DNA of 64,000 nucleotides, taken from UBA1731 sp045595285. GTDB taxonomy: Bacteria; Verrucomicrobiota; Kiritimatiellia; RFP12; UBA1067. Both the position numbers and the translations under genes were made by a program. Below, one piece after another: positions 8,546-15,796 of this stretch (positions are counted from its first letter, which is position 1; each line of letters starts with the position of its first letter). The notes below the pieces were generated by a model. It did not search any database, was not told the DNA's origin, and saw only the letters and a program-made list of their open reading frames with translations. The stretch is from assembly GCA_045595285.1 (NCBI GenBank), contig JAZOAC010000071.1, positions 23,573 to 87,572 of the forward strand. Reading direction: 5' to 3'.

Positions 8546-8764
8546 ATGCAGTTGCTTGAGATAGAGAGGGAACTGGGCGGAGCGGAGAGCGCTGCCGCGC
8601 TTGCACGGCATGACGCCGTGCTTGCGGGGCTGGAGTCTCGCATCGCCGAGGCCATGCGCAAAGGATTGCCGCCGGACGATTTCTCGCGAGTGGAGCAGCT
8701 GCGCGAAGCGAATCTTGTGGCAAGGAAGATTTTAAGGCTTTCCGCCCGCGGGGGCGGGCGGTGA
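8546..8764 (+). CDS. SctE-type needle co-chaperone (YscE/CdsE-like)
   Basis: 72 residues forming two probable amphipathic helices, matching the ~66-residue helical hairpin of YscE/PscE/CdsE. In the Ysc/Cds systems this protein and SctG hold the needle subunit unpolymerised in the cytoplasm. It lies directly before sctF, with sctG after it, which is the chlamydial cdsE-cdsF-cdsG order. The start ATG follows GAGGAAAGG. Sequence alone could not identify so short a helical protein; the call rests on size, helicity and position. Its stop codon falls inside a strong hairpin (8735-8770). Confidence 0.6.
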   Translation: MQLLEIERELGGAESAAALARHDAVLAGLESRIAEAMRKGLPPDDFSRVEQLREANLVARKILRLSARGGGR

Positions 8765-8770
8765 AAGCCT
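8735..8770 (+). promoter_or_regulatory. Strong mRNA hairpin between sctE and the needle gene
   Basis: Outer arms AGGCTTTC (8735-8742) and GAAAGCCT (8763-8770) enclose inner arms CGCCCGC (8743-8749) and GCGGGCG (8754-8760) with a GGGG loop and a two-base bulge: about 15 base pairs, mostly G-C. No T-run follows, so it is unlikely to be a rho-independent terminator. It ends 38 bases before the sctF start, where it could protect the 5' end of a processed needle mRNA. Confidence 0.6.
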
Positions 8771-8808
8771 GACGGAAGTATCAGGAAAACAAAAAAGGAG
8801 AGAATGAA

Positions 8809-9114
8809 ATGGCGCTACCAGTATTCACAAATCCTGTAGATGAGATCCAGGCGGCTGGATTCCGCAATTGGGGCGAGAAGGATGCCAATATCCATACCGA
8901 CCGCGTGTACAATGCCCTTATCAACGCGGCAAAGGTCATGGAGGAGCGTTTGGCGACTTCCCTGAAGAACTATGAAGAGCACCCTGACGTGCAGGCGAAT
9001 CTGCAGCAGCTGCAGTACGACCTTCAGAGCTGGAATCTCGCGCTTACGACGATGACGAACATCCAGAAGAACATGGCGGACGCGCTCAAGTCCATCGCGT
9101 CCAACTTCCGCTGA
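8809..9114 (+). CDS. sctF: Type III secretion needle filament subunit SctF
   Basis: 101 residues, slightly longer than the usual 80-90 because of an N-terminal extension. The two-helix needle fold is visible: a first helix up to LKNYEEHP, a proline-containing turn (EEHPDVQANLQQLQ) and a long second helix ending in MADALKSIASNFR, the polar C-terminal region that lines the needle. A very good ribosome site (AAAAAAGGAG, 8 bases before ATG 8809) fits the need for many copies. It lies between sctE and sctG. There is no signal peptide, as expected for a substrate of the secretion machine itself. Confidence 0.8.
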   Translation: MALPVFTNPVDEIQAAGFRNWGEKDANIHTDRVYNALINAAKVMEERLATSLKNYEEHPDVQANLQQLQYDLQSWNLALTTMTNIQKNMADALKSIASNFR

Positions 9115-9482
9115 TGTTTGACATTGCGCCTGAAGAGGCCCGGCTTCTGCTGAACGTCGCAATGATGGCGACGGGCGGCAACCGCTTCGTCTCCGCCGCG
9201 AAGATACTTGTGGCGCTGGGGCGTTTCCGCCCGGGGGATCCGTCCCTTGCGGCGGCGAACGCCATGCTGTTCATAAGCATGGGCGATTTTCAGGGCGCGG
9301 TCGACTATATCGACCGTGAGGCCTTGCCGCAGAGCCCCGATGCGGCCATGCTCAAGGCGTTCAAGGGGATGGCCCTTCTCAGGATGGGGCGCGTAGAGGA
9401 GGCCCGCGCTCCGCTGGAGGAGGCCGCAGGACAGTCCGCCGATCCGTCGGCGGCGAAAATGGCAAAGGATTTGCTCATATGA
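9114..9482 (+). CDS. SctG-type TPR needle chaperone (YscG/CdsG-like)
   Basis: 122 residues made of about three tetratricopeptide-like helix pairs (AAKILVALGRFRPGDPSLAAAN, AMLFISMGDFQGAVDYI, AFKGMALLRMGRVEEARAPLEEA). YscG/PscG are TPR-like and clamp the C-terminal helix of the needle subunit. The ATG overlaps the sctF stop (TGATG), so it is translated together with the needle protein. Position and repeat pattern support the call. A general TPR class II chaperone is the alternative, but those are usually longer (about 160 residues) and sit beside translocator genes, none of which is seen here. Confidence 0.7.
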   Translation: MFDIAPEEARLLLNVAMMATGGNRFVSAAKILVALGRFRPGDPSLAAANAMLFISMGDFQGAVDYIDREALPQSPDAAMLKAFKGMALLRMGRVEEARAPLEEAAGQSADPSAAKMAKDLLI

Positions 9483-9859
9483 CAGACCAGATGATAGTGG
9501 AGGCCGTTCGTGCCGCGCAGGTGTCCCCGCGCATGGTCGAACCCACGGGCGCGGTCGCGCCTGTCGCCGATCCCGGCACCGTTGCCCGGTTCGCGCAGGC
9601 GATGGCGCCGGAGCAGGTCGAGGCGGTCCCGTTCGCGGACAAGGTCTCGGCGTCGTGGCATTCCGCGATGGACAACCATCAGGGCATGGTGCATCGCATA
9701 AAGGCGCTCACGGAGCTGAGCGGACGCCACACTCTGAGCGCGGCGGAGCTCGCCGAGCTTCAATATGAGGTGCACAATCTGGCGTTCCAGCAGGAGGTCG
9801 TCGCAAAGGTCGCCGACAAGTCCTCTACCGCGATCCAGACGCTCATAAAGAACCAGTAG
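9479..9859 (+). CDS. sctI: Type III secretion inner rod protein SctI
   Basis: 126 residues. The inner rod connects the export gate to the needle base. The C-terminal third has the family pattern: LSAAELAELQYEVHNLAFQQ followed by a helix ending in AIQTLIKNQ, very close to the LLKNQ ending of YscI/CdsI/HrpB proteins; the N-terminal part is disordered-looking and Pro/Ala/Val-rich. The ATG overlaps the sctG stop (ATGA). It is the last recognisable gene of the operon; the following gene has its own promoter. No clear terminator is visible behind it. Confidence 0.75.
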   Translation: MTDQMIVEAVRAAQVSPRMVEPTGAVAPVADPGTVARFAQAMAPEQVEAVPFADKVSASWHSAMDNHQGMVHRIKALTELSGRHTLSAAELAELQYEVHNLAFQQEVVAKVADKSSTAIQTLIKNQ

Positions 9860-9883
9860 CATATTCTGTCCTGATCCGAATGT

Positions 9884-9894
9884 TTTGATACAAT
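9884..9894 (+). promoter_or_regulatory. Extended -10 promoter of the aconitase gene
   Basis: TTTGATACAAT with TACAAT at 9889-9894 and a TG extension. Expected start near 9901. An ATG at 9905 is at leaderless distance, but a good Shine-Dalgarno (AAGGAG, 9909-9914) points to the ATG at 9920. Confidence 0.6.
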
Positions 9895-9919
9895 ACGGAC
9901 CTTTATGCAAGGAGCAATG

Positions 9920-11869
9920 ATGAAAAAGAACATGAAGAAAGCCGAAGCGCTGAATGTCACGCGCAAGATAATCGCCGCCCATCTCGAGGAGGGGGACCCT
10001 GTAAAGGATTCAGAATTGGGCATTCGCATTGATCAGACTCTCACTCAGGATGCGACAGGTACGATGGCGTATCTTCAGTTCGAATCGATGGACGTTCCCC
10101 GCGTGCGCAACGAACTCGCCGTCTCGTATGTCGACCATAACACCGTGCAGATCGGATTCGAGAACGCCGACGATCATGACTTTCTCGCCTCCGTCGCCAA
10201 GAAGTACGGCATCATATATTCCAAGGCGGGAAATGGGATCTGTCATCAGCTCCACCTTGAGCGTTTCGGAAAGCCGGGCAAGACACTTCTCGGCAGCGAT
10301 TCCCATACGCCCACGGGCGGCGGCATCGGCATGATCGCAATCGGCGCGGGCGGCATCGATATCGCAGTTGCGATGGCCGGCGGCGCGTTCCACATTCCCA
10401 CGCCGAAGGTCCGCGGCATCAAGCTCGTCGGCAAACTCCCGAAGGGCACGAGCGCAAAGGATGTCATTCTCAAGGTGCTTTCGATCTACGGCACGAAGGG
10501 CAATGTCGGTTGGATCTTCGAGTATTTCGGACCTGGCGTGAAGACGCTTGACGTCCCCAGCCGCGCTACCATCACCAACATGGGCGCCGAACTTGGCGTC
10601 ACGACGAGCGTGTTCCCGTCCGACGCGGTCACAAAGCAGTTCCTCGCCGCACAGGGGCGTGCGAAGGACTGGGTGGAGCTTGTTGCGGACAAGGGCGCCA
10701 AGTACGACGACACCGTCACGATCGATCTCTCAAAGATCGAGCCTCTCATGGCCGCTCCGCACTCGCCGGGCAACATCGTCACCGTGAAGAAGATGAAGGG
10801 GACGAAAGTCAACCAGATCATGATCGGCTCCTGCACGAACTCCTCATACCGCGACATCCGCACCGTCGCTCTCGCGCTGAAGGGCAAGCATGTTGCGGAT
10901 GATGTCGAGGTCGGCATCGCGTGCGGTTCGCGACAGGTGGTGAACATGCTGGCGGCGGACGGATCGCTGGCGATTCTGGTGAAGGCTGGCTGCCGCATAC
11001 TCGAGAACGCCTGCGGCTTCTGCATCGGTGCGCACATGAGTCCTCGCACGGGCGCAGTCTCGCTCCGCACGAACAACCGCAATTTTGAGGGTCGCAGTGG
11101 CACGAAAAGCGCTCAGGTGTACCTCGTATCACCTGAGACCGCCGCCGCGAGCGCTCTCACCGGCAAGGTCGAGGATCCGCGCATGAAGCCGGTTGCGGCA
11201 GTGCCTGCGCCGAAGAAGTTCCCGATCGACGACGAAATGTTCCTCTACCGTAAGACGGCACGCAAGGGTGTGAGGGGTACGGAGATTGTGCGTGGTCCGA
11301 ACATCGCCCCTGTCCCGAAGGGTGTTCCGCTCGCGGCGTCGCTCAAGGCCATGTGCGCGATCAAGGTTGAGGACAAGATCACCACAGACCATATCATGCC
11401 TGCCGGTGCGCGCCTCAAGTTCCGGTCGAACATCCCCGAGTACGCGAAATTCGTGTTCGAGCCATGCGACCCGAAGTTCCATGACAACTGTCTTGCGAAC
11501 GTGAATGCGGGTTTTGCGAACGTGATTGTCGCCGGAGAGAGCTATGGACAGGGTTCCAGCCGCGAACACGCGGCCCTTTGCCCTATGTATCTTGGCGTCA
11601 AGGCAGTGCTTGCGAAGTCCATCGAACGCATTCATCGCGCGAATCTCATAAACTTCGGCATCGTGCCGTTCATATTTGACAACGCGAAGGATTATGATTC
11701 GATCAAGGCCGGGGAAAGGTTGGAATTTGTCGATGTCAGAAAGGCCGTCGAGGGCGACGGCAAGGTCACGATCAAGACTGGCGGCAGGACGTTCACAGCA
11801 ACAACGTCGCTCTCCGGTCGCGAGAAACAGCTGATCCTTGCCGGTGGTCTCCTTGCCTCGCTCAAATGA
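9920..11869 (+). CDS. Aconitate hydratase (short, single-chain type)
   Basis: 649 residues, matching the ~640-660-residue aconitase type rather than the ~890-residue AcnA. It isomerises citrate and isocitrate through a [4Fe-4S] cluster. Cluster ligands are visible: Cys305 in IGSCTNSSYRDI and Cys365/Cys368 in the ACGFCIG motif. Other family motifs are LLGSDSHTPTGGG near residue 120 and GESYGQGSSREHAAL in the C-terminal swivel domain. ATG 9920 is chosen because AAGGAG lies 5 bases upstream; a 5-residue longer form from ATG 9905 would be leaderless. It stands alone between its promoter and a terminator. A homoaconitase-like activity cannot be excluded, but no lysine or leucine pathway genes are nearby. 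Confidence 0.88.
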   Translation: MKKNMKKAEALNVTRKIIAAHLEEGDPVKDSELGIRIDQTLTQDATGTMAYLQFESMDVPRVRNELAVSYVDHNTVQIGFENADDHDFLASVAKKYGIIYSKAGNGICHQLHLERFGKPGKTLLGSDSHTPTGGGIGMIAIGAGGIDIAVAMAGGAFHIPTPKVRGIKLVGKLPKGTSAKDVILKVLSIYGTKGNVGWIFEYFGPGVKTLDVPSRATITNMGAELGVTTSVFPSDAVTKQFLAAQGRAKDWVELVADKGAKYDDTVTIDLSKIEPLMAAPHSPGNIVTVKKMKGTKVNQIMIGSCTNSSYRDIRTVALALKGKHVADDVEVGIACGSRQVVNMLAADGSLAILVKAGCRILENACGFCIGAHMSPRTGAVSLRTNNRNFEGRSGTKSAQVYLVSPETAAASALTGKVEDPRMKPVAAVPAPKKFPIDDEMFLYRKTARKGVRGTEIVRGPNIAPVPKGVPLAASLKAMCAIKVEDKITTDHIMPAGARLKFRSNIPEYAKFVFEPCDPKFHDNCLANVNAGFANVIVAGESYGQGSSREHAALCPMYLGVKAVLAKSIERIHRANLINFGIVPFIFDNAKDYDSIKAGERLEFVDVRKAVEGDGKVTIKTGGRTFTATTSLSGREKQLILAGGLLASLK

Positions 11870-12305
11870 TAAGATTGAAATGCTAGACACGCGGCAGATC
11901 AAGGATTGTGAGACCTGATCTCGTCGATTTTGTTCTGCCGCTGATTTTGAAGAATCCGTGTTTTTTTTTGAGATAGCGTTTTCTGCGCTATCTCTTTTTG
12001 AATATGTGATCCTTGTCCGAAGCATATTCTCAAAAGACGGTAAAGCGAATTCTATGATGAATGAACCTGATGACAAGAATTAGTCCGAACCATATTCTCA
12101 ATATGTATCCCGCTGCCGGCATTCTGAAAAATGTCAACATTGAATACGAGATGGTGCGCGACTACATCTATGAAAATGCAATGAGAATTCGCATCGGATC
12201 AATTCTTGCGCTCATCAAAACCACGCTGTTTCATGCAATCAGCTGTTGTACAAGCGCAGAGGTAGGTGGACAGGGCGACGGAATTCTTTCTTCCGTCGGC
12301 TGAGT
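11870..12305 (+). other. Intergenic region with hairpins and a near-perfect direct repeat
   Basis: After the aconitase stop, nested inverted repeats (GCGGCAGA 11891-11898 with TCTGCCGC 11934-11941; TGATC inside) precede a clear terminator at 11970-11999. A 19-base direct repeat, GTCCGAAGCATATTCTCAA at 12015-12033 and the same with one change at 12083-12101, follows. An 80-codon open frame (12061-12303) has no ribosome site and no recognisable content; I do not call it a gene. Confidence 0.5.
11970..11999 (+). terminator. Rho-independent terminator after the aconitase gene
   Basis: Stem GAGATAGCG (11970-11978) and CGCTATCTC (11986-11994), 7-base loop, followed by TTTTT. Nine perfect base pairs; the T-run is on the plus-strand side only, although a further T-run precedes the stem. 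Confidence 0.85.
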
Positions 12306-12316
12306 TATGGTATAAT
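12306..12316 (+). promoter_or_regulatory. TATGGTATAAT promoter of pyrB
   Basis: Exact match to the window's consensus extended -10 element, hexamer at 12311-12316. Expected start near 12323, giving an 18-base leader that contains AGGAG (12329-12333). Confidence 0.8.
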
Positions 12317-12341
12317 TACGGCCTTGATAGGAGAAATGAGT

Positions 12342-13418
12342 ATGGCCAAACTGACTGAAATCGCGTGGGAAAAGTTCGAGGCTCTTGCCTTGGAGGACAA
12401 GCGTCCGTATCTGGAGCGTTCCGTTGACGACAGCATGCCGTATCATACGCTTTTTGCACAGCAGTTTGACCGTCCTCTACTGGACAGGCTTGTCACTCTT
12501 TCGAACCGCATCAGGTTCATAGCGAAATCCCGTGAAGGATCGCTCTTCCTCAAGTCATCGTTGCCGCACAAGAGGGCCATGCTCTATTTTTCCCAACCCA
12601 GTTCTCGTACATTCCTTTCCCATCTTGCCGCCTGCCAGATCCTTGGTTTGACGACTGGGTCCGTTCGCGACGCGGCTACATCCTCCGAGTTCAAGGGTGA
12701 GTCCAGAGAGGATTCGATTCGCACCTTCAGCTCCTATTTCGATATGATAATCATGCGTTCCCCGGAGCAGGGGCTTGCGGAGAAGATGGCGTGGGAGTTG
12801 TCCAACAGCGACCGCCCCATCCCGATACTGAATGCCGGTTCAGGGAAGGACCAGCATCCGACACAGGCGTTGCTTGACATCTACACCCTTGTCCGGTCGT
12901 TTGAGACGAAGGGCGGCCTTGACGGTCGCACGGTGACCTTCTGCGGAGACCTTCTTCGCGGCCGTACGGTTCGTTCCCTCAGCTATCTGCTCACGAATTT
13001 CAGTGGTGTGAAGCAGATGTTCGTCGCTCCCAAGGAACTTCAGGTCCCGTCCGACGTGACGGCGATACTTGAGAAGAAGGGCGTTTCGTTCGAGATCACC
13101 GATGATTTGCGTGCCGCCACTGAAGTTTCGGACGCCATCTACATGACTCGCATACAAGATGAATGGGATAGTTCGTCGGGCGAGTCGGCCCGGATCGACA
13201 CTTCGCGGTTCAAGTTTGGCGCCGAGGAGTTGGCGTGCCTTGGGCCGGACGGCATCATCATGCATCCGCTTCCCCGCAGGGATGAGATCTCCACCTGCTG
13301 CGACCGCGATCCACGCGCGATGTATTGGCGGCAGATGCGTAACGGCATGTGGATACGCACTGCGCTCATCGCCGCCACGTTTGGTCTGGAGGACCGTATA
13401 CTCAACTGCGGATACTGA
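12342..13418 (+). CDS. pyrB: Aspartate carbamoyltransferase catalytic chain
   Basis: 358 residues, longer than the usual ~310. Condenses carbamoyl phosphate with aspartate in pyrimidine synthesis. The carbamoyl-phosphate loop is visible as QPSSRTFLSHLAACQILG (around residue 86), followed by HPTQALLDIYT (about 172) and the aspartate-loop HPLPRRDEI (about 308); HPLPR rather than HCLP separates it from ornithine carbamoyltransferases. The ATG at 12342 has AGGAG 8 bases upstream; an ATG at 12336 is only 2 bases from it. No pyrI regulatory chain follows. The extra length lies in the N-terminal extension and inserts, so substrate use is likely but not proven. Confidence 0.85.
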   Translation: MAKLTEIAWEKFEALALEDKRPYLERSVDDSMPYHTLFAQQFDRPLLDRLVTLSNRIRFIAKSREGSLFLKSSLPHKRAMLYFSQPSSRTFLSHLAACQILGLTTGSVRDAATSSEFKGESREDSIRTFSSYFDMIIMRSPEQGLAEKMAWELSNSDRPIPILNAGSGKDQHPTQALLDIYTLVRSFETKGGLDGRTVTFCGDLLRGRTVRSLSYLLTNFSGVKQMFVAPKELQVPSDVTAILEKKGVSFEITDDLRAATEVSDAIYMTRIQDEWDSSSGESARIDTSRFKFGAEELACLGPDGIIMHPLPRRDEISTCCDRDPRAMYWRQMRNGMWIRTALIAATFGLEDRILNCGY

Positions 13419-13446
13419 GGTCTCTGGGGAAGGGTTCGTTGCATAG

Positions 13447-14478
13447 ATGGCGCAGAGTACATACACATACGAGCTTGATGATGAACAGCAGAACATGCTG
13501 CTTCTCGTCATGGAGGGCGGCAACTACAGAAAGCGTTCGGTGCCGTACTCCCTGATGTCGATAGAAGGCGACGGCTTCAACTGCACGCTTTACGCCAAAG
13601 AGAAGCACGGCAAGCGCAAATGCTGCATACAGGGGGGCAAGGCTGAGGATTTCGTGCTGTTCGTGCTGGAGCCGCAGGTGCTCGGAGCGGCGGCGCTTGG
13701 ATACGAGGAGGTGCTTGATCCGGATCGGGACAAGCCTCACGGCGGCAGTGACGAATCGGGGAAGGGCGACTATTTCGGTCCGCTTGTGACGGCGTGCTGT
13801 TACGTGGACGAAAGGCTTGCGGCTGCACTGCGCGAGGCGGGAGTGAAGGACTGCAAGCAGATGTCCGACAAGGCGGTTCTCACAGTTGGCGCGAAGGTGC
13901 GTCAACTGCTTGGCCCACAGCGCTATTCCGTCGTGAAGATAGGTCCGGCGACATACAATCGCCTGTACGCCAAGATCAAGAACATAAACCGTCTGCTCGC
14001 ATGGTCGCACGGGACATGCATCGAGGCTCTTCTTGAAAAGCAGACGGCGTGTCCGAAGGTGGTGGTTGACCAGTTCGCCCCTACGGAGACGGTTGTCAAG
14101 CGGGCATTGAAGGAGCGTGGGCGTAAGATCATTGTCGATCAGCACCACAAGGCCGAAAGCGATATAGCTGTCGCGGCGGCTTCTGTGGTTGCGCGCGAGC
14201 TTTTCCTGCGAGACCTTATAAAGGCGCTTCCAGAGTATGGCCTTGAGGCGGCAACCGTCGAGAATCCGATCGGTGCGATTCCGAAGGGATCGAGTGATCC
14301 GCGCATTCGGGAGCTTGCGGAGGCGTGCGTGAAGAGAAGCGGCCCTGTATGGATCATGAACCACTGCAAGGCGCATTTCCAGACTACGGACAAGGTGCTT
14401 TCCGCATGCGGATTCTCCCGCGCCGATCTGCCGCCGGAAGGTCAGGTGACTTCCGCCGTAAAGAACGCCAAGACCTGA
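13447..14478 (+). CDS. rnhC: Ribonuclease HIII
   Basis: 343 residues. RNase HIII cleaves the RNA strand of RNA-DNA hybrids. The N-terminal ~85 residues correspond to the TBP-like substrate-binding domain of this type; the catalytic domain starts at the signature GSDESGKGDYFGPL (Gly99 onward, acidic pair Asp102-Glu103), with the later VVVDQFAP and HHKAESDIAVAAASVVAR motifs (family DEF and ...AESHIAVAAASIIAR). The GKGDYFGPL form separates HIII from RNase HII. It is 28 bases downstream of pyrB and may be co-transcribed with it; no separate promoter is visible. Confidence 0.93.
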   Translation: MAQSTYTYELDDEQQNMLLLVMEGGNYRKRSVPYSLMSIEGDGFNCTLYAKEKHGKRKCCIQGGKAEDFVLFVLEPQVLGAAALGYEEVLDPDRDKPHGGSDESGKGDYFGPLVTACCYVDERLAAALREAGVKDCKQMSDKAVLTVGAKVRQLLGPQRYSVVKIGPATYNRLYAKIKNINRLLAWSHGTCIEALLEKQTACPKVVVDQFAPTETVVKRALKERGRKIIVDQHHKAESDIAVAAASVVARELFLRDLIKALPEYGLEAATVENPIGAIPKGSSDPRIRELAEACVKRSGPVWIMNHCKAHFQTTDKVLSACGFSRADLPPEGQVTSAVKNAKT

Positions 14479-14566
14479 CGGCATGTTCAGGCTTCACTCC
14501 CGCGGTTTCCATCCGGGCGGCTCTGCCGCGCAGTTGTCCATGGACGTATGTGGATACCCATCCCGG

Positions 14567-14577
14567 TATGGTATAAT
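14567..14577 (+). promoter_or_regulatory. TATGGTATAAT promoter of ychF
   Basis: Exact consensus, hexamer 14572-14577. Expected start near 14584, leaving a 26-base leader with GAAAGG before the ATG at 14610. Confidence 0.8.
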
Positions 14578-14609
14578 ACGCGCTTCAGAATTTGAAAGGT
14601 TGACATAAC

Positions 14610-15731
14610 ATGAGTCTTTCCGTAGGAATCGTAGGTTTGCCGAACGTAGGCAAAAGCACGCTGTTCAATGCGCTCACGAAAAAGCAGCAGGCCGCAGCCG
14701 AGAACTATCCGTTCTGTACGATTGAACCGAACTCCGCAATCGTGGAGGTGCAGGATGCGCGTCTCGAGGAGCTTGCGAAGATCGTGAATCCGGCGCAGAT
14801 CATCCGCGCGACCGTGGAGTTCACGGATATCGCAGGTCTTGTCAAGGGTGCTTCCCGCGGTGAGGGACTCGGAAACAAGTTCCTCGCCAACATCCGCGAG
14901 TGCGATGCGATTCTGCATGTGGTGCGCTGTTTCGAGAACGATGACATCATCCATGTCCAAGAGGGCGGCAACAAGTCCGCGCCCATTGCTCCGGTGGATG
15001 ACGCCGAGGTCATCGAGACCGAGCTCATCCTTGCGGACATGGAGCAGCTCCGCAAACGCTATGAACGCGTGAAGAAGGAGGCGCAGGCGAAACCGCCGAT
15101 GCGTCCTGAGGCTGAGGCGTGCGCTGCGCTCCTCAAGCATCTTGAGGACGGCAACCCAGTAAGGAGTTTTCCTCGCTCAGAGGGCGACGCAATCCTTCCA
15201 GTTCTCAAGGATCTGCACTTCCTCACGGACAAGAAGGTCATATACTGCGCAAACGTCTCCGATGACAACGTCACTGGCGAGGGCAATCCCCATGTTACGG
15301 CTCTCAAGGAATACGCGTCCAGGCAAGGGTGCGAAACGGTTGTGGTGTGCGCCCAGATGGAGGCGGATCTTGCCGGGCTTACCGAAGAGGAATCAAAGGA
15401 GTTCCTTGCGAGTTACGGGCTGGAGGAATCCTCCCTTGATCGTACGATCAACCTTGCGTACAGCACACTCGGTCTCGCGTCCTATTTCACGGCAGGGCCG
15501 AAAGAGGCTCGCGCGTGGACCTTCCGCCGCGGCTGGAAGGCTCCGCAGTGCGCGGGCGTAATCCACACGGACTTCGAAAAGGGGTTCATCCGCGCCGAGG
15601 TCATCGCATATGACGACTATGTGAAGAACGGCGGTGTGGCCGGATCCCGTGCCGCAGGGGCATTGCGTCCCGAAGGCAAGGAGTACGAAATGAAGGATGG
15701 CGATGTAGTCGAGTTCCTCTTCAGCAAATAG
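14610..15731 (+). CDS. ychF: Redox-regulated ATPase/GTPase YchF (Obg family)
   Basis: 373 residues, canonical length (363-373). A universally conserved P-loop NTPase that binds ribosomes and prefers ATP. P-loop GLPNVGKST at residues 9-17, switch motif DIAGLVKGASRGEGLGN, and the C-terminal TGS-like domain with the family's FFTAGPKE-type segment (here SYFTAGPKEARAWT) and the end GKEYEMKDGDVVEFLFSK. The start is fixed by the MSLSVGIVGLPNVGKS beginning. Stand-alone gene with its own promoter. Confidence 0.96.
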   Translation: MSLSVGIVGLPNVGKSTLFNALTKKQQAAAENYPFCTIEPNSAIVEVQDARLEELAKIVNPAQIIRATVEFTDIAGLVKGASRGEGLGNKFLANIRECDAILHVVRCFENDDIIHVQEGGNKSAPIAPVDDAEVIETELILADMEQLRKRYERVKKEAQAKPPMRPEAEACAALLKHLEDGNPVRSFPRSEGDAILPVLKDLHFLTDKKVIYCANVSDDNVTGEGNPHVTALKEYASRQGCETVVVCAQMEADLAGLTEEESKEFLASYGLEESSLDRTINLAYSTLGLASYFTAGPKEARAWTFRRGWKAPQCAGVIHTDFEKGFIRAEVIAYDDYVKNGGVAGSRAAGALRPEGKEYEMKDGDVVEFLFSK

Positions 15732-15774
15732 CGGAACCTGACGCAATGCCGTCATTGTCCCAATGAATGCGAAT

Positions 15775-15785
15775 TATGGTACAAT
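15775..15785 (+). promoter_or_regulatory. TATGGTACAAT promoter, leaderless
   Basis: Hexamer TACAAT at 15780-15785; expected start near 15792, about five bases before the ATG at 15797, which has no Shine-Dalgarno. Confidence 0.75.
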
Positions 15786-15796
15786 ACCGAACAATA

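Noticed and set aside
9905..9919. ATG 9905 as aconitase start
   Set aside because: It is at leaderless distance from the promoter, but a strong AAGGAG lies between it and ATG 9920, and the first residues are unlike aconitases. Kept only as an alternative.
12061..12303. 80-codon open frame before pyrB
   Set aside because: No ribosome site or recognisable protein pattern; it overlaps the direct repeat and runs up to the pyrB promoter.
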